Counted from the stretch's first letter, positions 35,156-46,762 are shown. The stretch: DNA of 64,000 nt from Methylibium sp. NZG (GCA_001263235.1 LGRD01000028.1:1-64000), one strand, 5' to 3'. Notes: generated by a model not told the origin, from the sequence alone. Numbers and translations are program-made.

Positions 35156-36413
35156 GGTCTGACTCCGCGAGGTTGACCCGCGCCGGCTGCGCGGCGCCGT
35201 GGGTGGTTGCCACCAGCGCCGCAAATCGCTGGACCAGACGTTCGGCGAGCATGCCGGGCTCGAAGTGCTTCAGGTAGTAGTCCCGCCCGGCACGACCCAG
35301 CCGATCCCGCTCTTGTGGCGGCAGGGCGTGCAACGTGCGGATGGCCTCGGCCAGCGCGCCGGCGTCTTCGGCCGGGCAGACGGGGCCCGCGCCGGCTTGC
35401 CTCACGACCCGCGCGCCTTCGCCATTGAGCGATGCGATCACAGGTCGCCCGGTGGCAAGGTACGCCTGGATCTTGCTCGGCACCGTCTGGCCGAGCGCGG
35501 GGTCCTGCGTGAGGCTGACGAGCAGCGCCGACGCCTGGCTCAGGATCGAGGGCATGGCCTGCGGTTCGAATCGGCCCGGCATAAGGACGTTGGTCAGGCC
35601 CAGCCTGGTTACCTCGCGCTTCAGCCAATCGCCCTGGCTTCCGCTCCCGATCAGGACGAAGCGGATGCTGGGTTCGTCCCGGAGCAACGCTGCCGCGGCA
35701 ATCACGGTGTCGAGCGCCTGCACGGTGCCCAGGTTGCCGGCGAACACCACGTTGAAGCCGGAAGGCAGGGTCAGCGCTGGCGATTCGGCTGCCGGGGCCA
35801 AGAAAGCCTGCTCTCCAGGGTTGGGGTGGTACTCCACGGGCGTCGAACCCGCCATCGCCGCGACGATCGGCACGAAGCCCTGCGACTGCACGAGCAGCAG
35901 GTCGTTGTGCCGGTACAGCCAGCGCACGATCGCTTCGACGGCACTGAGCAAGCGTGGGCTGCGCACGTGCCCCGTCACCCTCAGCGCCTGTGGCCACAGG
36001 TCCTGCACCCACGTCACCACGGCACCTCCCGTGCTGCGTCGTATCGCCAGTGCGGCGAAAGCGTTGAGGATGGGTGACACGCCGTACACGAAGATCACGT
36101 CGAAGCGCTGACGGCGCAATGACCAGGGCCCAATCACACTGGCTGCGAACAGGAACGAAAGATAGTTGACCACGAGCTGGCCGGCGCCTGCCTGGCCGCG
36201 CGGCGCGAGCGGAACACGGTGAATGGGAATCCGCTCGTGAGTCTCCCGCCGCACCGACCACGCTCGGTAGCCCGCAAACGTCTTCCCGTCGGGATAGTTC
36301 GGCTGGCCGGTGAGAACGGTGACGTCGCAACCCGCATCGCGCAACGATGTTGCGACATCGTTGATGCGGAACGACTCGGGCCAGTAATACTGGCTCAGGA
36401 TCAGGACCTTCAT
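35148..36413 (-). CDS. wbuB: Glycosyltransferase family 4, WbuB/WbjE-like
   Basis: 421 residues. The N-terminus MKVLILSQYYWPESFRINDVA is the WbuB/WbjE signature. It continues with VTWVQDLWPQALRVTG, NVVFAGNLGTVQALDT (donor fold start) and VPSKIQAYLATGRPVIAS. WbuB-type enzymes transfer the L-2-acetamido-2,6-dideoxyhexose whose pathway is encoded directly downstream, so the neighbour order supports the assignment. Its start overlaps the stop of the preceding glycosyltransferase by four bases. Confidence 0.9.
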   Translation of the reverse strand: MKVLILSQYYWPESFRINDVATSLRDAGCDVTVLTGQPNYPDGKTFAGYRAWSVRRETHERIPIHRVPLAPRGQAGAGQLVVNYLSFLFAASVIGPWSLRRQRFDVIFVYGVSPILNAFAALAIRRSTGGAVVTWVQDLWPQALRVTGHVRSPRLLSAVEAIVRWLYRHNDLLLVQSQGFVPIVAAMAGSTPVEYHPNPGEQAFLAPAAESPALTLPSGFNVVFAGNLGTVQALDTVIAAAALLRDEPSIRFVLIGSGSQGDWLKREVTRLGLTNVLMPGRFEPQAMPSILSQASALLVSLTQDPALGQTVPSKIQAYLATGRPVIASLNGEGARVVRQAGAGPVCPAEDAGALAEAIRTLHALPPQERDRLGRAGRDYYLKHFEPGMLAERLVQRFAALVATTHGAAQPARVNLAESDHG

Positions 36414-37540
36414 GCAGAGGGCTTCGCCACCAGGCCGGCCAAGGTGGCCCAGGTCGTTCCGGCCGATTCCGACCAGTCATAGCGGTGGCTTTGTGCCAGG
36501 GCAGCGGCCGCCACCGAACGTGCGTGTGCCGGGTCGTCGAGCACCCGGATCAACGACCGGGCGATGTCGTCGGGGTCGAAAGGCGAAAAGTACTCGATCC
36601 CAGGTCCACCGAACTCGGGCATCGGCATGACGCTCGACGACAGGACCGGGCGACCCGAGGCCAGCGCTTCGAGGAGGATATTTGGACAGTTCTCGCAGGA
36701 GGATGCGAATAAAACCGCTTCAGCGTGGTGATAGCAGGCCGGCAGCTCGGCGTACGGCACGGGGCCGAGAAGGTGCACGCTGCCCGGCTCGCACAAGGTG
36801 TCCTTCGTGGCCTCGATTTGTGCAGCACTCGGGTGGTCGGTTTCGCCGATCAGCACCAGCGGGTGCCGCCTCTGAAGTTCCCTTGGCAGCCTTGCAAAGC
36901 CCTGCATGACCTCAAGGTGATGCTTGTAGCTGTCGAACTTGGACACGTACAGAACGCAGCGCCCCGGCGGCAGCCGCGCCGGCCGTTCGCCGAGGCGGCC
37001 GTCGGTGCGGAAGCCGGGCGCGATGCCGTGAGGAATGGTTCGGGCATTGCGCACGCGAATGCGCCTTTCGATCACTTGCCGCGCAAAGTCGGAAATGAAG
37101 ATCGTCAGGTCGGCCTTTGCCATGCTTCTCAGCATCAGCGGCTCCAGCAGCCAGTTGCGAAGCCGCTGCATCCCCCAGGGCAAGGCACTGCGCGCCCGCT
37201 GGTCGAACGGAGTCATATTGCGGAACATGGTCGCCGTCCGGCACCCTGCAGGCGGCCGCGTTGACACCAGTCCGCCAGGACAGAAGAGCAGATCCGCGCG
37301 CTCTTGCTCGAGGACGCGAGGCAATGCAAGCCGCTCCCAGAGTCCACGCAGCAGCGGGTTCTCGGTCGGCCAGCGGGGGTTCTTGCGGCGGATGCGTTCA
37401 TCTGGCGGTAGTCGCAGCGATGCCGGCGCGTAGACGAGGATGTCCAGGCCAGGCTCATCGGGCAGGTGCGCCAACAGATTCTTGAGGTAGGTCTGCCCGC
37501 CCCCCAAGCGCGCGGACAAGGCGTTGATCACGATCCTCAT
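36410..37540 (-). CDS. Glycosyltransferase family 4 (GT-B)
   Basis: 376 residues. N-terminal acceptor domain MRIVINALSARLGGGQTYLKN. The donor domain has CVLYVSKFDSYKHHLEVMQGFARL, HPLVLIGETDHPS and the E-x7-E type motif ENCPNILLEALASGRPV. It should be a retaining glycosyltransferase working on the cytoplasmic side of the inner membrane; the linkage is unknown. Four-base overlaps on both sides place it firmly in the operon. Confidence 0.85.
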   Translation of the reverse strand: MRIVINALSARLGGGQTYLKNLLAHLPDEPGLDILVYAPASLRLPPDERIRRKNPRWPTENPLLRGLWERLALPRVLEQERADLLFCPGGLVSTRPPAGCRTATMFRNMTPFDQRARSALPWGMQRLRNWLLEPLMLRSMAKADLTIFISDFARQVIERRIRVRNARTIPHGIAPGFRTDGRLGERPARLPPGRCVLYVSKFDSYKHHLEVMQGFARLPRELQRRHPLVLIGETDHPSAAQIEATKDTLCEPGSVHLLGPVPYAELPACYHHAEAVLFASSCENCPNILLEALASGRPVLSSSVMPMPEFGGPGIEYFSPFDPDDIARSLIRVLDDPAHARSVAAAALAQSHRYDWSESAGTTWATLAGLVAKPSA

Positions 37541-38589
37541 GGGGTGATCGCAGCCGGCGTTGCGGTGGTGCCTGTATTGGCGCTCGCAGCGGGGATCGCG
37601 TTCGCGCCCACCGGCCTGTGGCCCGAGCCGACCACGCCGTTCAGACCGTGACGCACGCTGACGTTCTCGAAGCCAGCGGCCTCGAACCAACTCGCCACCG
37701 AGCTCAGGCTCTGGGGATGGTCGTGGGCCGGCGAGTACATATCGAAGGTGTCGAGGATGGCCCACTGCACGTTGAGCCGCGGCGGCAGTCCAAGGTGCGA
37801 ATACTCGACGATCGGCACCAGCCTGGCGCCCAGGCGCCCGGCGATTCTCCTGAGCAGCTTGGCCACGGGGACCAGCGGCGGCGTGAGCACCTCTACGATC
37901 TTGTAAAGCGTCTCCTTGCGCATGCGTCGGGTGATCGGTCTCAGCACGTACTTCCATTGCAGCAGGGCGGCGAGGTTGCGGGTGTAGGCGTCGACCACCA
38001 GTTGGCCGCCGGGGCGCACATACTTCGCCAGGCTCATGAATGCGGCCTGCGGAGCGGGGGTGTGCTGGATCACACCCAGACACAAGACCTTGTCGAAGCT
38101 CGCTTCGACCAACGGGATGTTGAAGATGTCGCCCTGAAAGAAGTGAAGCCGCGGCGACGCCGGCTGGTTGCGCGCATTGGCATCGACGGCGGACGAATAG
38201 TCGAACGTCACCACATCGGCGCCGCTCGCCGCCAGCACTTCAGTAAAGCGCCCCGCGCCCGAGCCTGCTTCGAGGACGCATTGCCCGTGCATATCGACCT
38301 TGCCACCGATGGCCGCCCAAAGCCTGTCGTGGCTGATCGGCATACCGGAGTGGCTGTCGAGTTGCGTGCGCGCGTGCAGGTTCCACTGGAAGCCGAACGA
38401 CTGGGCATAGTTGTCCTCAGGCACAAACCGAGGCAAGCCGCCGCGCACCGCAAAGCGACAGTCGCAGGACTGGCAGGTGATGGTGCCGGACTCGATGACC
38501 TCGGGCACGGGCGTGCCGACATCTTGCCAAGCGAGTCGGTCGGAGCGGCAGGCGGGGCAGACGTGCAAGTGAAGGCGTGTGGATTTCAT
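37537..38589 (-). CDS. SAM-dependent methyltransferase with N-terminal zinc-ribbon-like segment
   Basis: 350 residues from the ATG at 38589; the frame is open far upstream but that part belongs to the next gene. CPACRSDRLAW and CQSCDCRFAV form a Cys4-like N-terminal ribbon as in Trm112-type methyltransferase proteins. Motif I is VLEAGSGAGRFTEVLAASG, with FDYSSAVDANARN and FDKVLCLGVIQHTP following. It probably methylates a sugar or lipid-linked glycan. Confidence 0.85.
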   Translation of the reverse strand: MKSTRLHLHVCPACRSDRLAWQDVGTPVPEVIESGTITCQSCDCRFAVRGGLPRFVPEDNYAQSFGFQWNLHARTQLDSHSGMPISHDRLWAAIGGKVDMHGQCVLEAGSGAGRFTEVLAASGADVVTFDYSSAVDANARNQPASPRLHFFQGDIFNIPLVEASFDKVLCLGVIQHTPAPQAAFMSLAKYVRPGGQLVVDAYTRNLAALLQWKYVLRPITRRMRKETLYKIVEVLTPPLVPVAKLLRRIAGRLGARLVPIVEYSHLGLPPRLNVQWAILDTFDMYSPAHDHPQSLSSVASWFEAAGFENVSVRHGLNGVVGSGHRPVGANAIPAASANTGTTATPAAITP

Positions 38590-39680
38590 GGTGTTTGGCG
38601 ACCCCGCGCTGCCGCCGATTGGTAGATCGTTCGATAGGTGCTGACTGTGCTGTCGAGGTCCATTCCGGATGCAACGAGCCGGGCCTTCGCAGCCCGGCCC
38701 CGGGCGTGCTGCGGATTGTGAAGCGTCTGTAGCACGGCGTCGCCGATGAGACCCGGCGAACCAGCGGGGGCGAAGGCACAGGAGTTTTCGTCGAACAGTT
38801 CGCGATGGGCTGCAATGTCCGACAAGACCAGCGGACAACCAGCGGCCGCCGCTTCCATCACCACATTCGGGTGACCCTCGAAGTGGCTCACCGAGACGCA
38901 GACCGATGCGCGTGCCATCCAGGCCGGGAGGTCGGCAGAGTAGTCGCGAATGACGAACCGCTCGCCGAAGCCTTCCGCGGCGACGCGAAGCGTGGCCGCA
39001 GCCCGCTCGGGCCCGTCGCCGAACATGATGACGAAAGCGTCGGGCTGGCGTCGCGCCACCAGGACGAGCGCCTCGACGAGGTTCGGGATGTTCTTCTCGT
39101 GGCTGAACCGGCCGGCAAAAATGACCAGGGGGAGGCCGTTCGGCGGAAAGTCCTCGGCGGACTCGCTGACGGCAACCTTCGCCTGCGCCGGCAAAACACA
39201 GTTGCGTACGACACGCAATCGGTCGGCACCGACATGGGGGCGCCAGTAGTCGAGGCCGCCCAGCGAGTTGGCGACGATGCAGGAGGCACGCTTGCCGACG
39301 CTCAGCCGGAGCCGGGTCTTCCAGCCCGGCGGGTATGCGGCAGCCGACGATCGCTCGCTCACGATCAACGGAACCTTGCACAACAGTGCTGCATGGCCGC
39401 CCAGCACGTCCATCTGGAGCAGCCAGGTCTGCACAACGTCGGGTCTCACGCGCTTGAGCAGGCGCAGAATCGCCCATGCCAACGCCGGGTTGTGGTTCCC
39501 GGAAGGCTTGAGCGCGTGCAACTGCACGCCACCACCTTCTATCCGGCCGAAGTTGGGGCCAGCGCTGCAATAGGCCACGTGGACGTCGTCGCCGTTGCGC
39601 GCGAGCGCGGGCGCAATGAGCGACAACTGGCGCTCTGCACCGCCGGGGCCGAACGACGCAATCAGCTGAAGCACCTTCAT
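38586..39680 (-). CDS. Glycosyltransferase family 4 (GT-B)
   Basis: 364 residues. The start MKVLQLIASFGPGGAERQLSL has the GGAER loop typical of GT4. The donor half has LPLVIFAGRFSHEKNIPNLVEAL, FVIMFGDGPERAA and SHFEGHPNVVMEAAAAGCPLVLS, where the E-x7-E motif is recognisable. Sugar specificity unknown. Its start overlaps the stop of the Wzy-like gene by four bases. Confidence 0.87.
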   Translation of the reverse strand: MKVLQLIASFGPGGAERQLSLIAPALARNGDDVHVAYCSAGPNFGRIEGGGVQLHALKPSGNHNPALAWAILRLLKRVRPDVVQTWLLQMDVLGGHAALLCKVPLIVSERSSAAAYPPGWKTRLRLSVGKRASCIVANSLGGLDYWRPHVGADRLRVVRNCVLPAQAKVAVSESAEDFPPNGLPLVIFAGRFSHEKNIPNLVEALVLVARRQPDAFVIMFGDGPERAAATLRVAAEGFGERFVIRDYSADLPAWMARASVCVSVSHFEGHPNVVMEAAAAGCPLVLSDIAAHRELFDENSCAFAPAGSPGLIGDAVLQTLHNPQHARGRAAKARLVASGMDLDSTVSTYRTIYQSAAARGRQTP

Positions 39681-41032
39681 GGCGGCAGTAGCGGCGCAGG
39701 AGCCTGCGGTCCGATGCTTCGAGTCCGCCGGGTGCCCTGCAACACTCCGGCGATACGCAGCACGATCAGCAGGGGCACCACCTGGAAGGCGAACCGGGGA
39801 AGCGTCGAGAACGTGGTGTCGCGGACGGATTGGTAGGCCATGACCACGAACCACACGTAGACGAACGCCCGGACCACCGTCAGCCGGCTCGCGAGGCAGC
39901 GATTGGCGATGCTTGCATAGAGCCAACCGAGCAGCGCCCCGCGAACCAGCGCTTCCGGCCATCCGAATCCCACGCTCGACTCGGCGATGGAGCCAAAGGC
40001 GAGCCCGCCTCCCGCTTCGCTGAAGTCGGGGTAGAAGGTCTTGACGTAGAACGTTGCCGGGTCGATCTTGAACTCGCCGATGAACTGCTGAGGGATCAGC
40101 CGAAGCACATCGACCAGGTACATGCCCACCCGCACACTCGCCAAGTCTGCGTCGCCCAGGCGGTCCAGCAGATCGAGCGAGTTGTAGTAGACCGCCAGAA
40201 ACTCGCCACTCTGCAGCAATTGCAAGCTCAGGGAGCCTTCGCTCGCATCGATCCCCGCGCGAACCAGCCCCGCCAGAAGAAAGGCAGCGAGGCCTGCCGC
40301 AGCAAAAATCGCCACCGATCTCTGTCGGCGGTCATACAGCGACCTCGCGGCGATCACCGCGAACGCACAGAGGAATGCGGTTGCGCGGCTGCCTCCGCCC
40401 AACACTGCGAGCACGATCTGCAACACCACGACAACCGCGACGATGGACGACAGCGTGGGTCGGTACGCGATGACGGTGGTGATCAACAGGACGGTGGCAG
40501 CGAAGTCGGTCGCCGTTAGTAGGCCGGACAACTGCTGGACCCACAGAGACTGATCACGGAGGGCGGTGTAACTGCCGATATAGTCTTCCGACGCCTGCAC
40601 GTCTAGGCCGGCGCGAAGCAGCACCCCTGCCAACTTGATGCCGATGACCAGGCCGAGGATGAAGCGGACGTCGGCGGCGGTCGGCACTTGCATGGCGAGG
40701 CGCGTGCCGCCTGACGGGAGCGTGCGCTGCCGCAGGTAGGCCCAGGCGAATGCCAGCATGAAGGCCGCGTGGCTCGCCGCCACGCTGACCACCAGTGCGG
40801 ATTCGGGAATGTCGTTGCCCAGCCGCTGGTCCTGTAGTGCGCCGACGCCCATTTGCGCCAGCAGGATGCCGAGTAGCGGAAGGAAGGCATACAGAAAGAC
40901 GACCCAGACAAAGGCCACGCCCAGATCGATGGCGCGCAGGCCGCTTTTGCGCGCCCGCCGATTGAAGCGAATCGTCATCACGATCGGAGTCGCGACGACC
41001 ACAACGAGCAGGAGGATCAGCGCTGCCGACAA
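39677..41032 (-). CDS. Wzy-like O-antigen/polysaccharide polymerase
   Basis: 451 residues from a TTG at 41032, with about 11-12 membrane spans and a large loop in the second half (LLDRLGDADLASVRVGMYLVDVLRLIPQ ... SEAGGGLAFGSIAESSVGFGWPEAL). That late loop and the lack of other motifs fit O-antigen polymerases of the Wzy/oligosaccharide-repeat type, which join glycan units in the periplasm. Sequence divergence is normal in this family, so the call rests on topology and position. It starts 4 bases past the amidotransferase stop. Confidence 0.75.
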   Translation of the reverse strand: MSAALILLLVVVVATPIVMTIRFNRRARKSGLRAIDLGVAFVWVVFLYAFLPLLGILLAQMGVGALQDQRLGNDIPESALVVSVAASHAAFMLAFAWAYLRQRTLPSGGTRLAMQVPTAADVRFILGLVIGIKLAGVLLRAGLDVQASEDYIGSYTALRDQSLWVQQLSGLLTATDFAATVLLITTVIAYRPTLSSIVAVVVVLQIVLAVLGGGSRATAFLCAFAVIAARSLYDRRQRSVAIFAAAGLAAFLLAGLVRAGIDASEGSLSLQLLQSGEFLAVYYNSLDLLDRLGDADLASVRVGMYLVDVLRLIPQQFIGEFKIDPATFYVKTFYPDFSEAGGGLAFGSIAESSVGFGWPEALVRGALLGWLYASIANRCLASRLTVVRAFVYVWFVVMAYQSVRDTTFSTLPRFAFQVVPLLIVLRIAGVLQGTRRTRSIGPQAPAPLLPP

Positions 41033-41036
41033 AGTC

Positions 41037-42971
41037 TCACTCCGCTTCGGTGCTGGCGAGCCAGGCCTGGAACGAAATCACATTCCACAGGTAGGGGCTG
41101 CGGTCGAAGCTGCCGGTCTGATGCTGTTGCCACAATTGGGTCACTTTGGTGACGTCGAGATGTCCCTGCTGCCCGAGTCGCGCGGGGTCGAGCAAATGCG
41201 CCGCCCAGTCGCGTAGCGGCCCGCGCAGCCATTGCGCCAAGGGGACGGCAAAGCCGGCCTTGGGGCGTTCGATCAACTCCCTGGGAACATATCGGTCCAG
41301 CACGCGGCGCAGAATCCACTTGCCCTGGCCCTCGCGTATCAACATGCGCTCGGGCAGCGCAAAAGCCAGTTCGACCACGCGGTGGTCGAGCAGCGGGGCA
41401 CGCGACTCCAGGCTCGCGCTCATGGCCGCGCGGTCGACCTTTACGAGCAGGTCATCAGGCAGGTACTGGCCCACGTCCCAGCGCCGCATCTGCTCGATGT
41501 GTGAACCACCGTCGGTCCAACTCAGACGGTCGGTGACCGACCCGCGCACGCCCAGAACAAGTTCCTCCTCAGGTTGCCACTGCGACATCAGGCGCACGTA
41601 CATCTCGGCGAGGCTGCTGCAGACCATGAGCTGCGCAAGGCGGTGCATGCGACGGCCGTTGATGCTTTGGCGGCGCGCTGCCGGCAACAGCGAAAAGACC
41701 CGGTCCCAGGCCTGTGCCGATGCACCACGGATTGCCCCGGAAGCAACGCTGCGCAGGCCCGACGGCATGCCGTTGATGCGCTGCCACAGCGCTGCGGTGA
41801 TGGCATAGCGCGGGTAGCCGGCAAACAACTCGTCGCCGCCGTCGCCGGAGAGCGAGACGGTGACGTGACGGCGCGTCAACCGGGACACCAGCGTGGTGGG
41901 GATCTGCGACGAGTCGGCAAACGGCTCGTCGTAGATCTGCGGCAATTCGGGAATGAGCCTGGCGGCATCGTCGGCGCTGACGTAAAGCTCGGTGTGGTCG
42001 GTGCCGAGGTGCTGCGCCACCGCCTTGGCGTACGGCGCTTCGTCGAAGGCCCTTTCGGCAAAGCCGATCGTGTAGGTCTTGACCTGCCGCTGGCTCTGGG
42101 CCTGCATCAGCGCGACCACGGTGCTCGAGTCGACCCCGCCGGAGAGGAACGCGCCCAGCGGCACATCGGCCACCATCTGCAGGCCGATCGATTCCTTGAG
42201 CCGGTCGTGCAACAGGTCGATGAGGGTGGCATCGTCGGCATCGCTCAGCGAGGTTGCCAAAGCCGCAGACTCGGGCGTTGTCAACCGCCAGTATGGTTGC
42301 GGCTGACCCGCCGTGCCGTCGCGATGGATGTGCACGACTTGACCTGCAGGCAGTTTCGCCAGACCTAGGTAGATGCATTGAGGTGCCGGAATGTAGGCAA
42401 ACTGCATGAAGGTGGACAGCACCTGCGGGTCAAGCGCGGGCATGCCGCCGCCGAGCGCACGAATGGCCTTGAGCTCGGAGGCGAATGCAAACCCCAGCGC
42501 CGTACGGCCGTAGTAGAGCGGCTTCTCGCCGATGCGGTCGCGTGCCAGGCTGAGCGTCAGAGTCTGCCGGTCCCACAGGGCCACCGCAAACATGCCGACG
42601 GTGCGCGCTAGCGCCGCCTCCAGGCCCCAGGCCTCGATGGCGGCCAGCAGCACTTCGGAGTCGGAGTGGCCGCGCCACGCCGGTGCCAACCCACCGGCCT
42701 GCAACTCGCGCCTGATCTGCTCGAAGTTGTAGATCTCGCCGTTGTAGGCCATCACGAAGCGTCCGCTCACCGAGTGCATCGGCTGGTGGCCCTGGGGCGA
42801 CAGGTCGATGATTGCCAGCCGCCTGTGGGCCAACGCCACGCCGTGTTCGTGATCAAGCCAGATCCCTTCGTCGTCTGGCCCGCGGTGCACAAGGGCCGCG
42901 GCCATGCGATGCGCAGCCGATGGCAGGTTCAGCCCTGCCTGTGCGTCGAGGATGCCCGCAATTCCACACAT
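41037..42971 (-). CDS. asnB: Asparagine-synthase-like glutamine amidotransferase
   Basis: 644 residues. It begins MCGIAGILDAQAG, so Cys2 is the glutaminase nucleophile. Then come LVHRGPDDEG, MAYNGEIYNFEQIR and the synthetase P-loop VPLGAFLSGGVDSSTVVAL, with SLSGDGGDELFAGYPRY. In polysaccharide clusters such enzymes (WbpS type) amidate hexuronic acids. The nearby wbpO and wbpP genes would supply UDP-GalNAcA, so sugar amidation is more likely than free asparagine synthesis. It lies between the flippase and Wzy genes. Confidence 0.9.
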   Translation of the reverse strand: MCGIAGILDAQAGLNLPSAAHRMAAALVHRGPDDEGIWLDHEHGVALAHRRLAIIDLSPQGHQPMHSVSGRFVMAYNGEIYNFEQIRRELQAGGLAPAWRGHSDSEVLLAAIEAWGLEAALARTVGMFAVALWDRQTLTLSLARDRIGEKPLYYGRTALGFAFASELKAIRALGGGMPALDPQVLSTFMQFAYIPAPQCIYLGLAKLPAGQVVHIHRDGTAGQPQPYWRLTTPESAALATSLSDADDATLIDLLHDRLKESIGLQMVADVPLGAFLSGGVDSSTVVALMQAQSQRQVKTYTIGFAERAFDEAPYAKAVAQHLGTDHTELYVSADDAARLIPELPQIYDEPFADSSQIPTTLVSRLTRRHVTVSLSGDGGDELFAGYPRYAITAALWQRINGMPSGLRSVASGAIRGASAQAWDRVFSLLPAARRQSINGRRMHRLAQLMVCSSLAEMYVRLMSQWQPEEELVLGVRGSVTDRLSWTDGGSHIEQMRRWDVGQYLPDDLLVKVDRAAMSASLESRAPLLDHRVVELAFALPERMLIREGQGKWILRRVLDRYVPRELIERPKAGFAVPLAQWLRGPLRDWAAHLLDPARLGQQGHLDVTKVTQLWQQHQTGSFDRSPYLWNVISFQAWLASTEAE

Positions 42972-42997
42972 GATCTGCGCTCGTTCGCCTGGTAGTT

Positions 42998-44341
42998 CTA
43001 CAGCGGTCGTGGCACGGCATGCGACGCACACCATTGCGCCACTACACCCGTCGACACGAGCGCCAGAATCTGTGCCATCAAATAGGCGTAGGCCGCACCC
43101 ATCGCGCCTAACTCTGGCATCAACAGGGCCGATGCCCCGAGGTACAGGTAGTCTCGTGGCATGGCGATCAGGAAGAGCGAGTGCCACATCCGACCGCTCG
43201 TCTGGACCAACTGGTACAAGCTCATACCGAGCATTTCCGGGATTGCCGAGAGCAGCAGCACCACGAGGACTCCCTGGGCTGCAGCGAAAGAAGGGCCATA
43301 CAGACTGAGCACCGGCCCTGCTGCAAGTAGCAGCACGCCCACGGCCAAGATTGAAAACAACGAGGTCATCGCGAAGTTCGACCAGAACACCTCTCGAAAC
43401 CCCTTGCCTTGGCGCTCTCCGATCAGGCGGCTGAGAACTGAGAACGAGACCGCGTTCAGCATCGATGGGATCTGAAGTACGGCCAAACGAACTTGATTTG
43501 CAACTGCAAACAGCGCCACCAGCACCAACCCGTCTTGCATGCGCGCGAGCAGCACGGTCACGAGCCATTGGCAGGGCAGTGAGATCATCCCAGCCAAGCC
43601 TGTTGGTAGTGCAAACGTCCAAATGCGTCGAATCTCATGGCGCGCGAGGTGCGCGCTCGGGCGAGGAATGCCATGACGTCGGCGAACCATGCCTAGAGTC
43701 AGGCCAAGCGTCACCGAACGCAGCGCGCTGGCGGCAACAAATCCGACCAAAGCTCCGGACAACCCCCCCAGGGCAGCACCGGCGGCGGTAGTCGCCACAT
43801 TCCACAAGCCCACCCCTACACTCGCAAGGCCAAGTTCTCTGAAGGCGCCGAAACCTTGGAGAGCTCCGATTTGGTACGAGACGGCCATCTGAAAAAAAGC
43901 TGCTATGGCCACGGTGCGCACCAGCTCGACAAGTTCAGGTCTTCCCAACAAGTGGACGCTCAGCAATTCGGCCAAACCGAACAGCAATGCCGCAACACAA
44001 ACACCCATGCCGAAGGCAAAGGCGCGGCAAAGGTCTAACACTCGACCGACTCGGCCGGGGTCGCTGGCCGCCGACTCAGCAACGAACTTGGTGGCGACAA
44101 CACCAGTGCCGCTTTGGGCAATGGCGGCCGCTGTCATCACAGTGGAAACAAGTACCGAGTAGGCACCGAACGCCTCCAGTCCAAGAATGCGGGCAACGAG
44201 AATCGTAGAAATCAGCGTTGAGCCCTGGAGCGCGACGGCGAACACGATGTTCCAAGATAGAGCGGCGAGCAGGCGCCTCCGAAAGACTCTGATCGTCTCG
44301 ACAAAGCGGCTGACCCAGGTGAGGGGCATCACGCTGGACAT
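42998..44341 (-). CDS. Polysaccharide flippase (Wzx-like, MOP superfamily)
   Basis: 447 residues, about 12-14 membrane spans. The start region LAALSWNIVFAVALQGSTLI ... ARILGLEAFGAYSVLVSTVMT matches lipid-linked oligosaccharide flippases. The ATG at 44341 touches the stop of the wbpP-like gene. It is the second flippase in the window and belongs with the Wzy-like polymerase downstream, giving a full Wzx/Wzy export set for the minus-strand block. Confidence 0.88.
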   Translation of the reverse strand: MSSVMPLTWVSRFVETIRVFRRRLLAALSWNIVFAVALQGSTLISTILVARILGLEAFGAYSVLVSTVMTAAAIAQSGTGVVATKFVAESAASDPGRVGRVLDLCRAFAFGMGVCVAALLFGLAELLSVHLLGRPELVELVRTVAIAAFFQMAVSYQIGALQGFGAFRELGLASVGVGLWNVATTAAGAALGGLSGALVGFVAASALRSVTLGLTLGMVRRRHGIPRPSAHLARHEIRRIWTFALPTGLAGMISLPCQWLVTVLLARMQDGLVLVALFAVANQVRLAVLQIPSMLNAVSFSVLSRLIGERQGKGFREVFWSNFAMTSLFSILAVGVLLLAAGPVLSLYGPSFAAAQGVLVVLLLSAIPEMLGMSLYQLVQTSGRMWHSLFLIAMPRDYLYLGASALLMPELGAMGAAYAYLMAQILALVSTGVVAQWCASHAVPRPL

Positions 44342-45420
44342 CACCGTGGGATCAGATCTAAGTGCGCGGCGTACCACCGGGCCACGATTTCAATGCCTTG
44401 GGCAATCGTGTGGCTGGGGCGATAGCCAAGCAGTTCGCGTGCTTTGCCGATGTCGGCCTGGCTGTGCCGAACGTCGCCGGATCTGAAGTCGCGGTACACC
44501 GGGCTTGCCGAGTCGGCGCCACCCTGTGCGCGAAGGTTCTCTCGCAACAAGCCGAACAACTCGTTCAGGGTCGTTCGATCGCCGACGGCAACGTTGTAGA
44601 CCTGATCCTTTGCGCCATCGACCTCGGTCGTCGCAGAGAGCAGGTTGGCCTGCACGGCGTTGTCGACGTAGCAGAAATCGCGGCTGGTTTCCCCATCGCC
44701 GTTAATGAACACCGTGGAACCCCTAAGCAGCGCTGCGGCCCACTGTGGGATGACTGCGGCGTAAGCGCCGTTCGGGTCCTGCCGTGCTCCGAAGACATTG
44801 AAATAGCGCAGACCGATCGTCTTGAATCCGTAGCTGCGGGCGAAAACGTCTGCGTACAACTCGTTGACGTACTTCGTCACTGCGTAAGGACTGAGCGGTT
44901 TGCCAATGGTGTGCTCGACCTTCGGCAGCCCTGGGTGGTCACCGTAGGTGCTGCTGCTGGCTGCGTAGACAAAGCTGCGCACGCCCGCGTCTCGGGCGGC
45001 CACCAGCATGTTCAAGAACCCGGAGATGTTGGTGGCATTGGTCGCGATCGGGTCATTCAGGCTGCGCGGGACGCTTCCGAGTGCGGCTTGATGCAGCACA
45101 TGGTCGACGGCGATGCCGCTCTCGACGGCGGCGGTCGCGCGATCGGCCGGCCAGCGGGTGGCGCGCCGGCAATCGTCGAGCCTGCCGATGTCGCCTTCGA
45201 CGAAGCGAAAACGCTCCCACTGCGCAGGCGTCACCAGGCCGCGCACTTCGTCGAGGTTGCGCTGGTGGCCGGTCGAGAAGTTGTCGAGCCCGACGACGCG
45301 CTGATCGAGCCGCAGCAACGTTTCCAGCAGGTTGCTGCCGATGAACCCGGCGACGCCGGTGATCAGCCAGGTGCGGGGCTCGGAGGCCAGGCGGCTGCGC
45401 AGGGTTTCGTAGGCGTTCAT
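44341..45420 (-). CDS. wbpP: UDP-GlcNAc/GalNAc(A) C4-epimerase (WbpP/TviC-like)
   Basis: 359 residues. SDR cofactor motif [35 protein letters not shown]; Ser in [16 protein letters not shown]; Tyr-x3-Lys in [12 protein letters not shown]; and [21 protein letters not shown]. These are WbpP/TviC/WbgU motifs for N-acetylated UDP-hexosamines. With the dehydrogenase upstream (46 bases away) it makes the TviB/TviC or WbpO/WbpP pair that yields UDP-GalNAcA. Confidence 0.92.
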   Translation of the reverse strand: MNAYETLRSRLASEPRTWLITGVAGFIGSNLLETLLRLDQRVVGLDNFSTGHQRNLDEVRGLVTPAQWERFRFVEGDIGRLDDCRRATRWPADRATAAVESGIAVDHVLHQAALGSVPRSLNDPIATNATNISGFLNMLVAARDAGVRSFVYAASSSTYGDHPGLPKVEHTIGKPLSPYAVTKYVNELYADVFARSYGFKTIGLRYFNVFGARQDPNGAYAAVIPQWAAALLRGSTVFINGDGETSRDFCYVDNAVQANLLSATTEVDGAKDQVYNVAVGDRTTLNELFGLLRENLRAQGGADSASPVYRDFRSGDVRHSQADIGKARELLGYRPSHTIAQGIEIVARWYAAHLDLIPR

Positions 45421-45466
45421 GTTCGAGGCGTTGGGGCTGGGCGGCGGGCAGGATCGGTCAGCTGGA

Positions 45467-46762
<1,296 letters not shown>

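Noticed and set aside
37537-39570. 677-residue version of the minus-strand methyltransferase
   Set aside because: The extension runs through the neighbouring glycosyltransferase in a wrong frame. The zinc-ribbon start at 38589 (ATG) is the natural N-terminus.
41037-42971. Housekeeping asparagine synthetase
   Set aside because: The motifs alone would allow it, but the position between flippase and polymerase genes with wbpO and wbpP in the operon favours sugar amidation.
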